In this document: piece by piece, positions 47,879-56,548 of the stretch
Layout of the letters: each line of letters starts with the position of its first letter
How positions within the stretch are numbered: the stretch's first letter is position 1
Origin: Marinicella pacifica
GTDB lineage: Bacteria; Pseudomonadota; Gammaproteobacteria; Xanthomonadales; Marinicellaceae
Reading direction: 5' to 3'
NCBI RefSeq assembly: GCF_014636635.1
Contig: NZ_BMEO01000001.1
Span: forward strand, 124,001-188,000
DNA length: 64,000 nt
The notes under the pieces: generated by a model
The model's input: the letters and a program-made list of their open reading frames with translations, nothing else
The model's database searches: none
Told to the model about the DNA's origin: nothing
Translations under genes and position numbers: made by a program

Positions 47879-48590
47879 TTTTAGCTCGGCTGTATTGCAT
47901 GGCCTCAATGGCGGTGGTTGTGGGAGAACAATAAACAGCCGGTTTAAGACGATAGTATTGTCCCCATTGATTATTTTGATCACGCAACTGTTCAGCGCAG
48001 GCAAATCCTAAGAATTGGGTTGGAATGTTTAATCGATTGACCGCTTTAACCATCGGCTGAGACAAGGTATAAACCGTCCAATCAACTTGTAATTGTCCAA
48101 TAAATTGAGCAATCGCACGCACCACCGGCACCAGAAATCGGCGGTGAGCCAGAGCAAAATGCCCCAATTCAATCACTGATGACCGTTCGATAGTCTCACC
48201 GGTTTGCGCCTTAAGTAATTGCTCCACCGGCTGAGTCAGGTATTGTTCTGAAAATAAATCATCATGATCGGCATAGCGAATTCCGACCGTACCAATCAAC
48301 GCATCATTAGATGAACGGTAAACACTGATAAGAACCGGAAAAAAATGATGAATCTCAGCATCAAAATGTTGTTTATATTGCTGCTGAATAAATTGTTCGA
48401 TCGTCTGTCGTTGCGACACACTTTTTTGGACCAACCGGATATAGGTGCTTTGGATTGTGCATCGCCCCTTTGGTGCATTTCGGTGACTATTTAACTGACC
48501 ATTTGTCTTTTGGGTTTGTAAATGATGTGCGGCATTTCCACCCGCACCCGGGTATTCGACATATAATGAGGTTAAAATTGGTTTTGTCAT
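47865..48590 (-). CDS. Thermostable-hemolysin family protein (acyltransferase-like)
   Basis: 241 residues with no signal peptide. The central block (VIELGHFALAHRRFLVPVVRAIAQF-type region, about 138-165) followed by WTVYTLSQPMVKAVNRL and a conserved LGFA element fits the thermostable hemolysin (delta-VPH) family, first named from Vibrio. The pattern of a beta-rich fold with ELGHFA and a PTQFLGFA-like tail recalls GNAT/LuxI acyltransferases, so an acyl-transfer role is plausible; pore formation is not supported by any transmembrane feature. First gene of a five-gene operon. Upstream is a 141-bp divergent region shared with the ECF sigma gene. Confidence 0.75.
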   Translation of the reverse strand: MTKPILTSLYVEYPGAGGNAAHHLQTQKTNGQLNSHRNAPKGRCTIQSTYIRLVQKSVSQRQTIEQFIQQQYKQHFDAEIHHFFPVLISVYRSSNDALIGTVGIRYADHDDLFSEQYLTQPVEQLLKAQTGETIERSSVIELGHFALAHRRFLVPVVRAIAQFIGQLQVDWTVYTLSQPMVKAVNRLNIPTQFLGFACAEQLRDQNNQWGQYYRLKPAVYCSPTTTAIEAMQYSRAKNVAH

Positions 48591-48731
48591 GCTTACTCAC
48601 GGTTATTTTAGTACTTAGAGCAAACTATCTGAGCCAATCAATCGAATATTTAAAAAAAAATTCACATATCGCGATTGTTTTTCCAAAGTCACTGACTCTA
48701 AGCGTTAAACAAACGTTAAAACTGATCTTTT

Positions 48732-49367
48732 ATGGGACGTCATAAACAAGACAAACAACTCGTCAAACAATTATTAAAGGGTCAAACACAGGCCTTTAAT
48801 ACTTTTTTTGACAGTTATCACAGCAAGCTATTTCGCTTCATCCTGGGGCGTGTCGATGGCGATCATGATTTGGCCATGGATTTGGCTCAGGAAACTTTGT
48901 GTAAGGCACTCGATAATTTACAGGATTACCGTGCGGAAGCGGCTTTATTTACCTGGATGTGCCAAATTGCACGCAGCTTTATTTACGCCCATTTCAGTAA
49001 ACAGAACAGACGGCGTCGCCATGTCGTGCCGATGGCAGAACATCCTTCGATTCGGGAGGTGTTATTAAATGTTGCCGATGGCGGACAGACACAACCGGAA
49101 TTACAAATGCATAATCAAGAATTACAGCAACTGATTGAAGAGGTGCTTGATCATTTACCCAACAACTATGGTGATTTATTGACATGGAAATACGTTGATG
49201 AACTCAGCGTTGAAGAAATGGCACAAAAAGCGAACACCACCATGATAGCCATTCAATCTGCTTTAGCCAGAGCGCGGCAATCATTTCAACAGGCCTTTAC
49301 GGCATTGTTAAAAACAGACAGTTTAGACCATTTATACCCGTCAAACTGGGAGTACGAATATGAATAA
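48732..49367 (+). CDS. ECF sigma factor (FecI-like)
   Basis: Extracytoplasmic-function sigma factor of 211 residues. Region 2 (about 20-95) contains FDSYHSKLFRFILGRVDGDHDLAMDLAQ and FTWMCQIARSFIYAH. Region 4 (about 140-195) contains LDHLPNNYGDLLTWKYVDEL and a helix-turn-helix (SVEEMAQKANTTMIAIQSALARAR). It overlaps the anti-sigma gene by eight bases. It probably transcribes the receptor operon and itself on a surface signal. No strong ribosome site precedes the ATG. Confidence 0.9.
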   Translation: MGRHKQDKQLVKQLLKGQTQAFNTFFDSYHSKLFRFILGRVDGDHDLAMDLAQETLCKALDNLQDYRAEAALFTWMCQIARSFIYAHFSKQNRRRRHVVPMAEHPSIREVLLNVADGGQTQPELQMHNQELQQLIEEVLDHLPNNYGDLLTWKYVDELSVEEMAQKANTTMIAIQSALARARQSFQQAFTALLKTDSLDHLYPSNWEYEYE

Positions 49368-50331
49368 AGACCAAGCAGACAATATTTTAAAGCAATTAAA
49401 ACAGCGCACCATGCCTGATGCTGAAAAACAACAAGCAGCCAGGCAGCATGTTATGGCCCATTGGCAAAACAACCTCAAAAAACAAAGTCGACAACGCTAT
49501 GCCTGGACTGCTGCGGTTGCCGCATCTACTGTTATGGTGTTTGCCCTGGTTTTATTTATGAATATTGACAGTGACAATAATCAGTTCTCACCGATGTACC
49601 AACAAGTTGATATTCACGGCACCATTATGTTCGAACAAGATCCGAACAAACCACAACCCATGACACCAGACACCCGGCTGAAACCGGGTGATGTCATCCA
49701 AAGCTCAGATGAAAGTTATCTTGTCTGGCATTTAAATGATGGCAGTGAGTTGCGACAGGCTCCCAACACCCGTATCACCTGGCAAAACGAGCAACGCATA
49801 GACTTATTAGCCGGACAACTTTTTCACAACACCGATGTCACGCCATCGGCCAAACCTTTTGTTATTTCAACAAATCTGGGTACAGTCAGCCATGTGGGCA
49901 CACAGTATGTTGTTAACCACCAACCGAATGAATTACAAGTGGCCGTCAAGACCGGCGAGGTTAGTATTAACAACCATCAAGAAAAACACACCATCAAACA
50001 CAATGAGTTAATATCCATTAGCCCATCAGGGGCTGAACCCGTACAAATTTTTTCAAGTCATAACCACCCCTTGTGGTCCTGGACTTTTAAAACCGAACAA
50101 CCCTATTCATTGAATGGTCAATCTTTGCACGACTTCGTTGTCTGGATAAGCCAAAAAGCAGATTTAACTGTTAACTGGCAAGGTTTAAAAGAAAAGGCCA
50201 AAAACGTTTCTTTACAGGGCACAATTAACAACATGACCGTTGATATGGCCTTAAATACTGTTTTTGCCACCACTGACTATCATTATCAAATTCATCAAGG
50301 TCGCTTGCAAATCAGTACCCACGAAAAGTAA
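49360..50331 (+). CDS. FecR-type anti-sigma regulator
   Basis: Single-pass inner-membrane protein of 323 residues. The N-terminal cytoplasmic anti-sigma segment (about 1-42) is followed by a membrane helix (44-64), a periplasmic FecR beta domain (about 85-215, LKPGDVIQSSDESYLVWHL, LGTVSHVGTQYVVN) and a C-terminal STN-like domain (about 250-323, SLHDFVVWISQKADLTVNW). The C-terminal domain contacts the signalling domain of the cognate receptor in this system class. GGGAG lies seven bases before the ATG. The receptor gene follows after 33 bp. Confidence 0.92.
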   Translation: MNKDQADNILKQLKQRTMPDAEKQQAARQHVMAHWQNNLKKQSRQRYAWTAAVAASTVMVFALVLFMNIDSDNNQFSPMYQQVDIHGTIMFEQDPNKPQPMTPDTRLKPGDVIQSSDESYLVWHLNDGSELRQAPNTRITWQNEQRIDLLAGQLFHNTDVTPSAKPFVISTNLGTVSHVGTQYVVNHQPNELQVAVKTGEVSINNHQEKHTIKHNELISISPSGAEPVQIFSSHNHPLWSWTFKTEQPYSLNGQSLHDFVVWISQKADLTVNWQGLKEKAKNVSLQGTINNMTVDMALNTVFATTDYHYQIHQGRLQISTHEK

Positions 50332-50364
50332 TATATAGGATTCTGCTTATAACAGCCTTAGAGA

Positions 50365-52815
50365 TTGAAACCGGGCCACACGAAACCACTTAAATATCTG
50401 TTTCTGTTTTTATTGTTAGTCAGTCAAATGGCAATGGCAAACCCCAAAACGCTGGCCAATTGGGTGACCTATTTTAACGATAATGGATATGCCCTATTTT
50501 TTAGCAGCGATCATGTCTCAGATCAGCAGTTACAACACACCTTGTTCCTTCCTGATAGTACTTTCACAGCCTTTCGTGAGAACCTGTTTGAATTAGACTT
50601 GCAGTTAAAAGCTGTTGATTCAGGTATTTGGATCATTCAACACAAACAGCAGGCTATACTTAACCCGATATTGTTGAAAGCTGAGAACATTAAAAACAAC
50701 TCGCGTATAAATTCCTTTACCATCACCACATCCCAAGGTGACTATTTTGATACCCGTACTGGCGTGATCATTTTATCTCGGCAACAATTGACCCCCGGCC
50801 AGCTACAGATAAATGCACCACAATACGAAACCAAACAACAGATTATTTCAGCAGCTGATATCCAAAAAAAGGTCATAACTTTTCAACTTACACCCGAACC
50901 CCTGGCATTGAGTGATTTAAAAGTATCAACCAGCTTATTGTATTATGATAAAAATAAAATGCCCGGGTATGTTATGGATACCAGTGACCTCACCCAACCC
51001 CATGCGTTTAACCACGACCCATTGCAATCAGCCCGGGGTTTGGCTTCGCACACCCATACCGGTCTGGACGGCCGCAGCCATGTTCGCGGTGGTATGTTGA
51101 ACGAAACTCTGATTGAACTGGATGGCATGATTTTACGCAGTCCCTATCATTTCAAAGATTTCGCTTCGATGTTATCCACCATTAACCCCAATCTGGTGAC
51201 TTCAGTCAGCCATTATGCCGGTGTTTTTCCCGCTCGATATGGTGGCCGACTTAGTGCTGTCATGGCTGTTGAAAGTGACCATAAAGACAGAGACTATAAT
51301 CGCATCAGTCAAATTGGACTCTTGGATTTTAGCCATACGCAATGGTGGTCAAACGAGTTGACGGATATTTTAGCCGGCGTGCGATCAGGGGGTTACTTAT
51401 TAAAACAAAATCTCATATCACACCTAAATATTCATCCGGAATATGAAGATGCTTACCTTAAACTCAGCCAGCAAACCTCACCCCGATGGCAAACTTCCCA
51501 ACATCTGCTCATATCCCGTGACGAGCTCAGTGTTAACCAAACGAATGAACAGGCAAAAGCCGCTTATCATGATCAGTATGTCTGGCTTAAATGGCAGTAT
51601 GATAACCTGGCAGCACATCAATCCAATTGGCAACTGGCCTACAGTCGCCACCATGACCAACGCCAGGGTCAAGTCATGGATCAGCTTTCAAACGGTCGTC
51701 TCAGCGAAGATATACTCACCCAATATCTGCAACTGAGTTGGCAACACCAATGGCGATTAGCGCCGGAATTTAATCTTGACTTTGGTATCACTTTGCAAGA
51801 TGCTGAAGCAGATATTACTTCACAGCGCTGGGTTCAACATGATCCGAACTGGGCTGACATTTTAAATACGCCACAGACACAAGAACAGGAATTCCAGAGT
51901 CAAACTGACGGCTTGTTCTGGTCTTATTTCATCAACCTCAGGTGGCAAATCAGTGATCGCTGGGTCACCGACCTCGGTCTCTACAATGAACAATCCCGCT
52001 GGTTACCTCATCAGGGCATCAGTCCCCGCATTAACATGGTTTTTCATACCAACCCAAAAAGCCAGTGGCGCTTTGGCCTGGGCCGGCACCAACAAGCTCA
52101 ACGCCTGGATGAGCTTTTATTATCAGACGCTAATCCGACCTATCAAGCGGCCTCATCAGCCGATTTACTGGTGATTGATTACCGACGACAGTTACCCAAC
52201 AAATGGCTGTTTCGAGGCGAAGCCTATATCAAAAAATACAGTCGAACATTGGCGTATTACGAAAACTTGTTCAGTGACTATCATTTGATTCCGGAATTAT
52301 ATACCGATTATAAACGGATCACGCCAACCGATGCCCAATCCGGCGGTCTTGAATTATCGTTCAGTGGCTCAATCAACCAAAGCCAATGGACATTGGCCTA
52401 TGCCCTGGCTGAAGTTCGTGATGAAATTAACGACACTTACATTGCGCGGAGCTGGCAACAACGCCACAGCCTGAAAGCCGGCATCAGTCATGCTTTTGGA
52501 TCCTGGCGATTAACAGCCTCTGCCCAATATCATAGTGGCTGGCCACGCACTGAATTGCTTTATGACCAAGATACACTAACGATTAGTGAACGAAACACAC
52601 GCCAGTGGCCGGATTTCTTTCAAATCGACTTACAGCTCAATCGGCAATGGCTAAGACCTTATGGGCGGTGGGATTTATTGATTCAAGTCCAGAATGCCCT
52701 TGATATCAATAACCCTTGCTGCACAACATACACACGGGTTGAAAACCGATTTGTCGCAGACACCAAATCTGCCATGCCTGTTATCCCGAATATCCAGTTA
52801 TCATTAACCTGGTAG
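50365..52815 (+). CDS. TonB-dependent outer-membrane receptor with N-terminal signalling domain
   Basis: 816-residue transducer. Signal peptide (to about residue 26, MAMANP), STN signalling domain (about 27-95), a small beta domain (about 115-175), a possible TonB box LSDLKVST (about 183-190), plug (about 205-305, with HVRGGMLNETLIELDG and ARYGGRLSAVMAV) and a beta-barrel to the terminal Trp (IQLSLTW). The start is TTG at 50365: an in-frame TAG lies two codons upstream, and starting later would destroy the signal peptide. Its ligand is unknown. It forms a sigma/FecR/receptor cell-surface signalling set. Confidence 0.88.
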   Translation: MKPGHTKPLKYLFLFLLLVSQMAMANPKTLANWVTYFNDNGYALFFSSDHVSDQQLQHTLFLPDSTFTAFRENLFELDLQLKAVDSGIWIIQHKQQAILNPILLKAENIKNNSRINSFTITTSQGDYFDTRTGVIILSRQQLTPGQLQINAPQYETKQQIISAADIQKKVITFQLTPEPLALSDLKVSTSLLYYDKNKMPGYVMDTSDLTQPHAFNHDPLQSARGLASHTHTGLDGRSHVRGGMLNETLIELDGMILRSPYHFKDFASMLSTINPNLVTSVSHYAGVFPARYGGRLSAVMAVESDHKDRDYNRISQIGLLDFSHTQWWSNELTDILAGVRSGGYLLKQNLISHLNIHPEYEDAYLKLSQQTSPRWQTSQHLLISRDELSVNQTNEQAKAAYHDQYVWLKWQYDNLAAHQSNWQLAYSRHHDQRQGQVMDQLSNGRLSEDILTQYLQLSWQHQWRLAPEFNLDFGITLQDAEADITSQRWVQHDPNWADILNTPQTQEQEFQSQTDGLFWSYFINLRWQISDRWVTDLGLYNEQSRWLPHQGISPRINMVFHTNPKSQWRFGLGRHQQAQRLDELLLSDANPTYQAASSADLLVIDYRRQLPNKWLFRGEAYIKKYSRTLAYYENLFSDYHLIPELYTDYKRITPTDAQSGGLELSFSGSINQSQWTLAYALAEVRDEINDTYIARSWQQRHSLKAGISHAFGSWRLTASAQYHSGWPRTELLYDQDTLTISERNTRQWPDFFQIDLQLNRQWLRPYGRWDLLIQVQNALDINNPCCTTYTRVENRFVADTKSAMPVIPNIQLSLTW

Positions 52816-52924
52816 TTATTTTTATTTATTTAAAAGCCTGTATGGCTGACATTTGTATCGATTCAAACTTGTTATCACAACCGGCTGAGTTTAAAATCAT
52901 CCTATAATAAATAAAAACATTTTC

Positions 52925-53755
52925 ATGTTCACCATCACAACCCCAAGATTAAACCTACAACCCACCCATAAAAACTGCTGGTCTATTTGTGATCAAAATA
53001 GTCATGATCTTCTGGGTAAAATATTTTTTCATAACAATTGGTTTAATATCATCTTAAAACCCAAGTCATTGCATTTGGGAGTTGCTACCGAGTCCGGTTA
53101 CGGATTGATCAAAGCCCTCAACAGCCAAGCCGTTAAAGCCAAAACAGATTTACCCCACGCCCGTTTGTACCTGAAAAACATGGGTTTTGTCCAGGTTGAA
53201 GACCATTTTGAGGTCACGCCAGAAACCCTGCAATACCCGGATTTATACCAAATACTCAATGCTAAACTAGGCATCGACACACAGCATATCCGCGCGCCCA
53301 AATATCCGACAGCGACTCAAATTGTGGATGCCGGCATGGATTTTTTCAATCGCCCCATTAAACTGCACCCCACAGCTTATCAAGCCTGGCAAAAGCTACA
53401 ACAAGCGGCACAGGCTGACGGTATTCAATTAATACCGGTTTCGGCATACCGTTCATTAAATTATCAAGCAGAACTGATCCAGAAAAAATTAGACCAGGGT
53501 CAGACAATTGCCGATATACTTAACGTCAATACGCCGCCGGGCCACAGTGAACATCACACGGGCTGTGCTTTGGATCTCACCACTGATGGAGATCAGCCGG
53601 TTTTAGAAGCTGGCTTTGCTGATACAAAAGCCTATGCCTGGTTAAAAGAAAATGCGGAGACTTATGGGTTTTACGAAAGCTACCCCGAAAACAATCCACA
53701 CGGCATCATTGCAGAGCCCTGGCACTGGTGTTATGCACATAAAAAAACCGGGTAA
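52925..53755 (+). CDS. M15/VanY-type D,D-carboxypeptidase with GNAT-like N-terminus
   Basis: 276 residues with no signal peptide. The C-terminal domain (about 125-276) is a VanY-type zinc peptidase with SAYRSLNYQAEL, zinc motif HSEHHTGCALDL and EPWHW. The N-terminal 100 residues (ITTPRLNLQP at the start, ARLYLKNMGFVQ at the end) look like a shrunken acetyltransferase fold. Lack of an export signal suggests a cytoplasmic role such as muropeptide recycling or peptide trimming; this is inference. The ATG has no ribosome site. A terminator for the convergent gene lies in its last bases. Confidence 0.78.
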   Translation: MFTITTPRLNLQPTHKNCWSICDQNSHDLLGKIFFHNNWFNIILKPKSLHLGVATESGYGLIKALNSQAVKAKTDLPHARLYLKNMGFVQVEDHFEVTPETLQYPDLYQILNAKLGIDTQHIRAPKYPTATQIVDAGMDFFNRPIKLHPTAYQAWQKLQQAAQADGIQLIPVSAYRSLNYQAELIQKKLDQGQTIADILNVNTPPGHSEHHTGCALDLTTDGDQPVLEAGFADTKAYAWLKENAETYGFYESYPENNPHGIIAEPWHWCYAHKKTG

Positions 53756-53774
53756 TCGACCATTGAATACCCGG
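53741..53774 (-). terminator. Intrinsic terminator of the DUF2383 gene
   Basis: Stem CCGGGTA (53748-53754) with TACCCGG (53768-53774), 13-base loop, and an A-run at 53741-53747 that is a U-run on the minus strand. It overlaps the end of the plus-strand VanY-like gene. Confidence 0.75.
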
Positions 53775-53804
53775 CATTGTGAAAAATCCTTTTAAACAAC
53801 TTAT

Positions 53805-54242
53805 TTAATCATCTAAAAAATCTGCAAATCGCTCTCCGGCCTTGGCTGAAGCATGGGCTTTATTTAAAAGCGTGAGGGTATCAGCTGTTAAACCATCCTC
53901 TTTGCGTTTTTTCTCAATGAATTCGGCTAAATATTCTTCACCATCATCCAAGGCATCCACAGCCGCTTCTTCATCATCTTTGAAGATATTGACAAAATTG
54001 GTATAACCTCGGTGTAAAGCACCCGCCGCAGAACCGGAATCTTTAACCTCGCCACCTAAGCTGGCAATCTTGGCTTTAAAGTCATTGACCAGTATATTTC
54101 GGTTATTTTTGCGTTGTAAAAATTCATTTTTTAAGGTCATGTTATCTTCAACAATGTCAGCACACATTTGATAACCTTCACAGCTATCAATGAGTTTAGC
54201 TGTCACGTCTTGAAGTACCTCTATATTATTATCGTTGTTCAT
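53805..54242 (-). CDS. PA2169-type four-helix-bundle protein (DUF2383)
   Basis: 145 residues, soluble and helical, with a ferritin-like layout. Blocks matching the DUF2383 family: LQDVTAKLIDSCEGYQMCAD, NILVNDFKAKIASLGGEV, SAAGALHRGYTNF and DDGEEYLAEF. The ATG at 54242 is chosen because AAGGAG lies six bases upstream; an ATG six codons earlier has no such site. It is a lone gene closed by its own terminator. Members often appear under stress conditions, but the function is unknown. Confidence 0.8.
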   Translation of the reverse strand: MNNDNNIEVLQDVTAKLIDSCEGYQMCADIVEDNMTLKNEFLQRKNNRNILVNDFKAKIASLGGEVKDSGSAAGALHRGYTNFVNIFKDDEEAAVDALDDGEEYLAEFIEKKRKEDGLTADTLTLLNKAHASAKAGERFADFLDD

Positions 54243-54400
54243 ATTATTCTCCTTATACATAGTTAAAAAGGTATTTAAATGACCTGATTATCAGGTTATA
54301 TTAAATATAACCAGAAGATGTAAAGCCAATGTAAAATTGTTATTAACCCAATGTAAATCCAAAGCGATAAAAAGTACTTACCAATTAGCAATATGAACAA

Positions 54401-54793
54401 TTAACCACGCATCCACCCCGCCATCAAAGGCGCTAACGCCGTCACCAACAAGACCACTGGCCAAATATTACCGTCTTTAAATGTATAAGCTTCAAAAATC
54501 TTTTGAAATGACAAACCGCGGAACAGGCCAAAAGAGAATTCAAACATTAGAGTAAGAAACAACCAGCCACAGCCGACCACTATCAGCTCACTATTTCGGT
54601 GAATGTTTAACCAGGGCAATGTTAAATAAGTCACGATTAAAATCAATACAGAAAGTATCAGACCGCTTATAAAAAATCCGGATCTTATACCTATCTTCGG
54701 AATCAGTACCGACTCACGAAACGTCCCATTCATAATAGCCATCACCAAAATAATTATCCAGACAGTAAACACTTTGGCCAGGGTTAAAAACAA
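54401..54793 (-). CDS. Small four-helix membrane protein
   Basis: 130 residues with four predicted membrane helices (about 6-22, 40-62, 70-92 and 110-127). The conserved-looking element MAIMNGTFRESVLIPKIG lies after helix 1. I do not recognise a named family beyond small integral membrane proteins of this pattern. The start appears to be TTG at 54793, since helix 1 would be lost with the next ATG (residue 18). No clear ribosome site is seen. It sits downstream of the beta-helix gene on the same strand with a 32-bp gap, so co-transcription is possible. Confidence 0.6.
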   Translation of the reverse strand: MFLTLAKVFTVWIIILVMAIMNGTFRESVLIPKIGIRSGFFISGLILSVLILIVTYLTLPWLNIHRNSELIVVGCGWLFLTLMFEFSFGLFRGLSFQKIFEAYTFKDGNIWPVVLLVTALAPLMAGWMRG

Positions 54794-54825
54794 TGATAAT
54801 TTCTATTTATAGAGACTTTTCACAG

Positions 54826-56454
54826 TCACTCAAAACCATCCAAAAATATCACATCAGATAAAGCCGTAAACGGATGCGCGCCCATATGAACCGCAGACGT
54901 ATTCCAGTAGGCACCGTCGCCGGCGTCTATGGCCGGGCTATTCTCCGATAAGTAGAAGTCTGTGGTATTGATAAAGTGTGGGTCTACGCTGATTGATTGT
55001 AATTCAGCCTGATTAAATGCCGATTTAAAAGCAAACAAGTCATAAGGTGTGCCACTGTAGAAATTGCCACCCCAGTTGGGCCTTAGGTGGATGTCCGCAT
55101 GGCTGTTATTAAAATACAGATTATGATGTGAATTAAACTGGTCTAAATAATCGTTCACCGTGGTTGTGGTGCCACCACTTTGCAGGTAAATGCCGACTTC
55201 GTTATTGATGAAAATATTATTGGCAATCACCGTACCGAAAGTGCCGTCCCAGCCGATATTAACGGCCGACTGAACGTTATAAAACACATTGTTATACAGC
55301 CAGTTATTATCATTATCCTCATCATAAGCCGTCAGACGCAGACCCACTTCGGTGTCTGTGATGATGTTGCCATAGATGCGCCAATCACCGGCCGGCCGAT
55401 ATTCAACATCAGTTTCCTGACAACCATCATTATTGGTTGATGACCAGACACAGCGAAAACTGCCAGGCTCAAAGGCATTGTAGACATGATGAATGTAGTT
55501 ATAACGGACAATTAAATTGGATGTGCCCCCTTTGGTACCGACGGCAGAACGCCCCGGAATATCATAGATTTCATTGTATTCAACGACATTGGGCTCGCCC
55601 GGCTTGGTGACCATAAAGCTCACCCCTTTACTGTTTGAGGTACCACCCCAATAGACCGAATCAAAAATACGGTTTCTGCGCACCACACTGCCTTCAGAGT
55701 CCCAGATACGCACCGCATAGGAATTATCATTACCGTTTGAAATATGACCGAAGACATTGTCTTCCAAAGTTACAAAATCCGCACCCTCAAAAAACATCGG
55801 ACTGCTCTGAGTATAGTAAATTTCGACATCCCGTAAGGTGAAATAGTCACCATTACCCGCCACCCGGGGCAAACCACGCTGAGATAACTCATATACTTCA
55901 TCATTGGGTGTTTCGCCGGTTTTCGGGTACAGGTATATATAACAGCCCGTGTTATCCTCAAAACACTGGTTACCGTTAACATCCGCTTTGGTCCAGTGGT
56001 TAGGTTCCACTAAATTATAAACATGGTCATGATTGCGTCCGCCATCTAAATCACTTTGATGCTCAACGCGCTGATGACCGTTAAACATGCCTTTGGGGTC
56101 ACTATTCAGTTGATCGGCCGGAATACGCCAAATATTACTGTCATAAGCCTGCCAGGTATCATGAGCGGTGCTGTAGGAACCCAGGATCTTAACGGTTTCT
56201 CCCGCATAGCCCTGCACGGTTAAATTCGGTGTGTTGATGGTGCTCAGATTGGTTTCGTCAAATAATCGATAGACGCCACCACGCAGTGTAAGGATATCAC
56301 CATCCATCAGTTGATTGAGCCCATGAGAAAGGCTTTGCCAGGGCTGACTGATGGTTCCGGGATTGGCATCATTGCCATCGGGTGAGATAAAATATTCGCT
56401 GGCAAATACCGGGATAGACAACACAAGCAAGTAAAGCAATGATGTTTTTTTCAT
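54826..56454 (-). CDS. Secreted parallel beta-helix protein with DGFE tail
   Basis: 542 residues starting with a signal peptide (MKKTSLLYLLVLSIPVFAS). The body is a right-handed parallel beta-helix of the pectate-lyase/Pfam NosD type: ISPDGNDANPGTISQPW and ILTLRGGVYRL are the usual opening, followed by many short N- and G-containing turns (VVEYNEIYD, LIVRYNYIHH, WRIYGNIITD, WLYNNVFYN). The C-terminus ends DVIFLDGFE, a short acidic tail after a linker. The ATG at 56454 is chosen for the signal peptide; a longer in-frame reading exists. Carbohydrate binding or cleavage is likely, but no catalytic motif is identified. Confidence 0.75.
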   Translation of the reverse strand: MKKTSLLYLLVLSIPVFASEYFISPDGNDANPGTISQPWQSLSHGLNQLMDGDILTLRGGVYRLFDETNLSTINTPNLTVQGYAGETVKILGSYSTAHDTWQAYDSNIWRIPADQLNSDPKGMFNGHQRVEHQSDLDGGRNHDHVYNLVEPNHWTKADVNGNQCFEDNTGCYIYLYPKTGETPNDEVYELSQRGLPRVAGNGDYFTLRDVEIYYTQSSPMFFEGADFVTLEDNVFGHISNGNDNSYAVRIWDSEGSVVRRNRIFDSVYWGGTSNSKGVSFMVTKPGEPNVVEYNEIYDIPGRSAVGTKGGTSNLIVRYNYIHHVYNAFEPGSFRCVWSSTNNDGCQETDVEYRPAGDWRIYGNIITDTEVGLRLTAYDEDNDNNWLYNNVFYNVQSAVNIGWDGTFGTVIANNIFINNEVGIYLQSGGTTTTVNDYLDQFNSHHNLYFNNSHADIHLRPNWGGNFYSGTPYDLFAFKSAFNQAELQSISVDPHFINTTDFYLSENSPAIDAGDGAYWNTSAVHMGAHPFTALSDVIFLDGFE

Positions 56455-56548
56455 GGTATTCAGTCCATAAGTTAAAGCCTTAATGTAATTGATGTATGGC
56501 ACCTGACTTGTGACCCGCCTCACAATTCATTAACACGCCATATGGGCT

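Noticed and set aside
47865-48590. Pore-forming hemolysin toxin
   Set aside because: No signal peptide or membrane segments; the family name is historical and the sequence looks acyltransferase-like.
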